A DNA stretch of 64,000 nt from Entomortierella parvispora (lineage: Eukaryota > Mortierellomycota > Mortierellomycetes > Mortierellales > Mortierellaceae): positions 558,001-622,000 of the forward strand of contig OY752145.1 of NCBI GenBank assembly GCA_963573315.1, written 5' to 3'. The notes under the pieces were generated by a model that was not told the origin of the DNA, did not search any database, and saw only the letters and a program-made list of their open reading frames with translations. Positions within the stretch are counted from its first letter, which is position 1, and each line of letters begins with the position of its first letter. The translations under genes and the position numbers were made by a program. This document shows, piece after piece, positions 60,401-64,000 of the stretch.

Positions 60401-63400
60401 TGACATCTCACCTCAGACGGTGGCAGCATGCCTTCCCAAGGGCTCGGGAACGCTGTGCCTCCGTTAATTTGATCCGAAGTGAGGTTTACACGGATGGTCT
60501 TTCAAACACTGAAGCTTGGCGTGGTCTGATGTCACCGGCATCTTTACCTTTGACGACAGACTACTTTCCGTCAAAAGAGGAATTGCAGGATCTGTATTCA
60601 GAATACATTCACACCATTTCGCCGAGCGAGGACAGCTATGCGGAGAATGATAGAGCCCGACGGATGAAGGCCTCGAATTTAATGAGTGAACTCATATATC
60701 ATCGACTGGCTCAAGGATTCCAGCTCATTGTCGACTCTAGCTCAAAGACCCAAAAGCTCGATCAACTCACGGCTAGCATAGAAACATCGGGCGGCACAAT
60801 TGGAAAACGGACCATTGACGCCGAGGATGAGGCATACACACACGAGTTCCCGTGCAAGGATACCGGGGAGAGCAGTGCCAACAGCTCTGGAGGCTCTTCC
60901 AAGGACAGGGCATGCTTCCTCAGTATGGGGCAGCAGGTACATCGACTCTCTATCGATGCGGCCCATGGCAACGTGGAAGTCAAGCGATATGAACGACGCC
61001 TTGGATACAAACCAGAGTCCATCAAATATCAGTGCGTTATCTGGGCCAGGAAACTACCCGGATACTTGCCGAGGGATCTGACCTTTACCTATCCACTCCT
61101 CTCTCACTATCAGTGGAACTATTTGGATCATCTGGTATCTGGCTATCAAGAAGAGTTGACCGAGGATCTGCTATACTGGCGTGCTCGGTTCATTCTGATC
61201 CCGTTAGAGACCATTACTCTCACAAGCATGACAGCAGTTGCAGGAGAGCATTTGGACGAAGAAGAGATGCGTCTCGCTGGATTCCAGAGATTTCTCGAGC
61301 TCTTCCAGAAGGCGAGATTCGTGGACCCTCATGATCCTGGAGCAGCGTCCAAAAAACAAGACACATCCGTGAAAGTGCTGCCGATTACCTGCAGTTTCGC
61401 AGCGTGGGCTCAGACAGAGCTCAGCAAAAAGGAATTCGAGACTACCCCTTCTTTCGGATCTCAAAGTCTCTCCATTGCCGAGCCAGAAAAACTCAACAAG
61501 AACTCCAAGATCCAGTCAATTGCCACTGCTATTCAGAATCCACTTACTGGTGTGAAGTTGCAAGATCGACGATGGCACCTGCGAGTTTACAACAGTGTAT
61601 TCCTGGGCAATGAAGTTGTGGACTGGCTAATCCATAATTTTGTTGACTTGGATACGCGTGAGGAGGCGACAGAATTTGGAAAGAAGCTCTTTGACAAAGG
61701 GCTGTTTATTCATTGTCTTGGCAAGCATCATTTCTTGGACGGACACTATTTTTACCAATTCTCTGGTGAATATGCTCCATCCGGAAAACAGACCAGAGGC
61801 TGGTTCAGGAACACGACTCAGTCTTTGACTCGTCGTGATGTTGATCTGGAAAAACTTCGAGAAAAGGACTCTGCTGACCAGTCATCAGAAAAGTTGACAA
61901 GACCCCCTCTCAAAGGCGCTTCCAACTCTATCAGTGGCTCGACTACAACCCTGGGCTCTGTTATTGGAGGCAGTAGTGTGGCCCAATCGAATAACTCTAC
62001 CACTACTGGAGGTGCAGCACAACCATCGACGAACGGTGCACCGCCGCCCTTCCGAGAGAGGATGGAGATGTTGCGCAAGATGGCGCCTAAAAAAGTCGAT
62101 ATGTCCAAGCGGCTAACGATTGATGTGGATCCGAGCAAGAAGAGCACACGACGAGAGACTGCGATTCTGCATTATGATTTGGCACACAACATCAAGCACT
62201 GTTACCATTTCCACCTTCACTGGTTAGGATGCACGGCCAGACTTATCGAAGATCTTCTTCAAAGCTGGGGCCGTACTGCCGAGCGTTGTGGTCTTCGACT
62301 GGTCGAAGCTCCTATTGAACAGGACTCCCAGGGCAGAGCCTTCAACCCTTTTGAGAGCCCTGTCCCCATCAAGCTAGCCCTTCGACCCCCGCCGACTAGA
62401 GGATTCTACAAACCAGCATCGCCTCTGGATCCCCAGACCGAGCCTGTTCAAGTCCCACAATTGCACTTCTTTACAGAGTTGGTCAAACAACATGGATTCA
62501 TTTTGGACACGGAGTCAGATGAACTTTATCCTCCGGCAGAACAACTCAGCTACTCGTACCGAAAAGCGGCATTCAAGAACATTCAGTACGTTCATCGAAC
62601 GGGGGTCGCCTTTATCCAGATAGCGTACAACGGTCCAAGCGAGTTTCTGTGGGTCAACAATCGACTCTTGACTTCGCATTCTGCGCCGAATGACCACCCT
62701 CGAAGTGAATGGGACAGAACAAAAACTGGTGGTGGAGGACAAGATTCATTGAGCGGAGGCGGATCTTCGAACAACAAGAATTCCAACAGTGGTCTGCCAG
62801 CTCCGGATAGTCTTTTGGCCAAGTTTGAGGCAGTCTGTTTCGATAAGGAGGCGCTGGCCAAGATCTGGAGCGAGATTTCGAGTCATCTGGAGACAGTTTC
62901 GGGCATTCAAGATATTCTCGAGGATGTCCCAGATGAGAGTGTTGTAGGCGTCATGCCCTCTTTAGCTGCACCGAGAAGGAATTCGGAGGCTCATATCGAC
63001 TCCTCAGATCCTTCAAATTCGAGCAGCCAGAATGATTCCGACGAATCTAAGTCACCTGAGGCAGACGATGACGCGACAACAATCTCGGAGAAGACTGACA
63101 TTGACGGATCGGCGGGTAGGACTACAACGACTACACCAGTGCCTACCATTCGCATCGAATTGGATCCGGCTTCCCGGGAGGAAGACTTGCAGCAGGCAAA
63201 GGCTCAAGCTCTGGCACAAGCTCAAGCATATGGTACGGAGACCCAGGCACCAGCACAGGTACAGACAGAGCGGACCCAATCGCAAGTCCCGACAGAGACG
63301 CAATCTTCCTCGCACCGACAGGAAGACCAGACTCAGCCTGATCAAGTCCCAGTAGCATCAGGAGAAGAACAACAAAACCAAAATCCAGACAAAGAGACAT

Positions 63401-63543
63401 CGTCGACCCGGATCTCTACTACTGCTGAGCCGGAACCAGTTTCAACAGTAACCAACATTTCCACCACTGCCCCTCAGCGCTCTGTTGATCATTTCTCAGA
63501 CGGTCCAGCAGACCGATTCATTGCAGATCAAAAGCTTCCATAG
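57442..63543 (+). CDS. IML1: GATOR1/SEACIT subunit IML1 (DEPDC5)
   Basis: Exons 57442-57783, 57872-57940, 58045-58230 and 58312-63543 give 1942 aa, longer than yeast Iml1 through Ser/Thr/Gln-rich inserts and tail. It is the GAP-bearing subunit of the vacuolar complex that turns off Gtr/Rag GTPases and so TORC1 on amino-acid loss. The N-terminal region (SLTKIHVHNEHFSKQDFVLD, then DMWRLRTSLVGTCVY and IFIQMSREMWEFD) is the conserved Iml1 domain. VIFGFLPNLFARW and TIDAP-like stretches follow. A DEP domain lies at about residue 1285-1355 (FLGNEVVDWLIHNFVDLD). The C-terminal domain contains HCYHFHLHWLGCTARLIED. A T-run of about 26 lies in intron 2. Confidence 0.96.
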
Positions 63544-63625
63544 AGTTTCCAATAACGTTCTGAAAGATGAAGATTAAACAAAACTGTTGTATTCTATTTT
63601 TTTCATTCTTTCTTTCTTTTGTAAT

Positions 63626-64000
63626 TTACACGCGGACCAAATCGACGCGACAACGGTCGTAGACACGATGATAAGTCGACAAACTTTGCTCGTCTTCCTC
63701 GTCCATCATCATCATAGAATCCTCCAGATCGCCTTTTGAGATTGGATGAATGGTCAGCACAGCAAAAGTACCTCCAGTCTGGCCCTTGCAGAGTTGGTTT
63801 GGATTGATCATAATAACATTGTCGACAGTCTGAGAGCGGGAAAAATTGTGGGAGTTAATACTGGGAGTTTAGTAAAAAGTACTGTTTTCTCTCCATCCAT
63901 AAGGGTGGAAAACAGCGAAAAAAGGGCACCCCTCTTCTTACCTTTGCAAAGTGTCTCAACCTGCTTGGAATGATTACGATGTCAGGGCAAACCCTAAGGT
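63626..64000 (-). CDS. POL12: DNA polymerase alpha subunit B (POL12/POLA2), 3' part only
   Basis: The visible exons are 63829-63626 (last) and 64000-63942, which runs off the window. The encoded C-terminus reads CPDIVIIPSRLRHFAK, then VIMINPNQLCKGQTGGTFAV, then an acidic stretch and STYHRVYDRCRVDLVRV. This matches the end of the calcineurin-like (inactivated phosphodiesterase) domain of the B subunit of the primase-polymerase alpha complex, whose family consensus is VNPGRLTKGxxGGT. The donor GTAAGA and acceptor CTCAG support the junction. The acidic insert (MMMMDEEDEQS) is unusual. Confidence 0.8.

Overview
This is a window of fungal nuclear DNA. It shows dense, intron-rich protein genes with short GT-AG introns (mostly about 50-200 nt), pyrimidine-rich 5' leaders, a Zn2Cys6 regulator, an OST2/DAD1 gene, a Dnf3-like flippase and a GATOR1/SEACIT IML1 gene. 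The mixture, together with a Fanzor-type nuclease in a transposon setting, fits an early-diverging filamentous fungus. Mucoromycota, and probably Mortierellaceae, is my best guess, but that is inference. I found no tRNA, rRNA, CRISPR array or prokaryotic feature.

Left part (1-7.4 kb): mobile DNA. A 121-bp foldback lies at the window edge. A five-exon gene on the minus strand (5161 to 643) encodes an XPG/FEN1-like nuclease joined in one reading frame, through a canonical intron, to a Fanzor protein. The Fanzor half has RuvC-I, a RuvC-II in which GNG replaces the acid, an alternative glutamate, a zinc ribbon and RuvC-III. A piggyBac (DDE_Tnp_1_7) transposase lies upstream on the same strand, broken by one in-frame TAA. 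One 1-nt frameshift interrupts the XPG part. This nuclease fusion beside a piggyBac transposase is the most unusual content of the window.

7.4-10.2 kb: gene-poor, repeat-rich DNA with one weak small-gene candidate.

Right part (10.2-64 kb): host genes in order. These are a secreted FAD (berberine-bridge-like) oxidase (-), an RTG2/Ppx-GppA phosphatase (-), a PAQR/Izh3-like membrane protein (+), IST3/RBMX2 (-), a P4-ATPase flippase (-), a paraoxonase-like arylesterase (-), a Zn2Cys6 transcription factor (+), a GH63-like glycosidase (-), OST2/DAD1 (-), SmD2 (+), ribosomal protein L23 (-), a ZNF706-like protein (-), BuGZ/ZNF207 (-), the PP2A B56 subunit (+), the F1-ATP synthase epsilon subunit (+), Rab2 (-), IML1/DEPDC5 (+) and the 3' end of DNA polymerase alpha subunit B (-).

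Exon structures were derived by eye from splice consensus, phase and family similarity. For each multi-exon host gene I reconstructed in full, the exon lengths add up to a whole number of codons. There is no operon organisation. Several neighbouring pairs are divergent and probably share promoters (OST2/SmD2, Rab2/IML1, BuGZ/B56, RTG2/PAQR).
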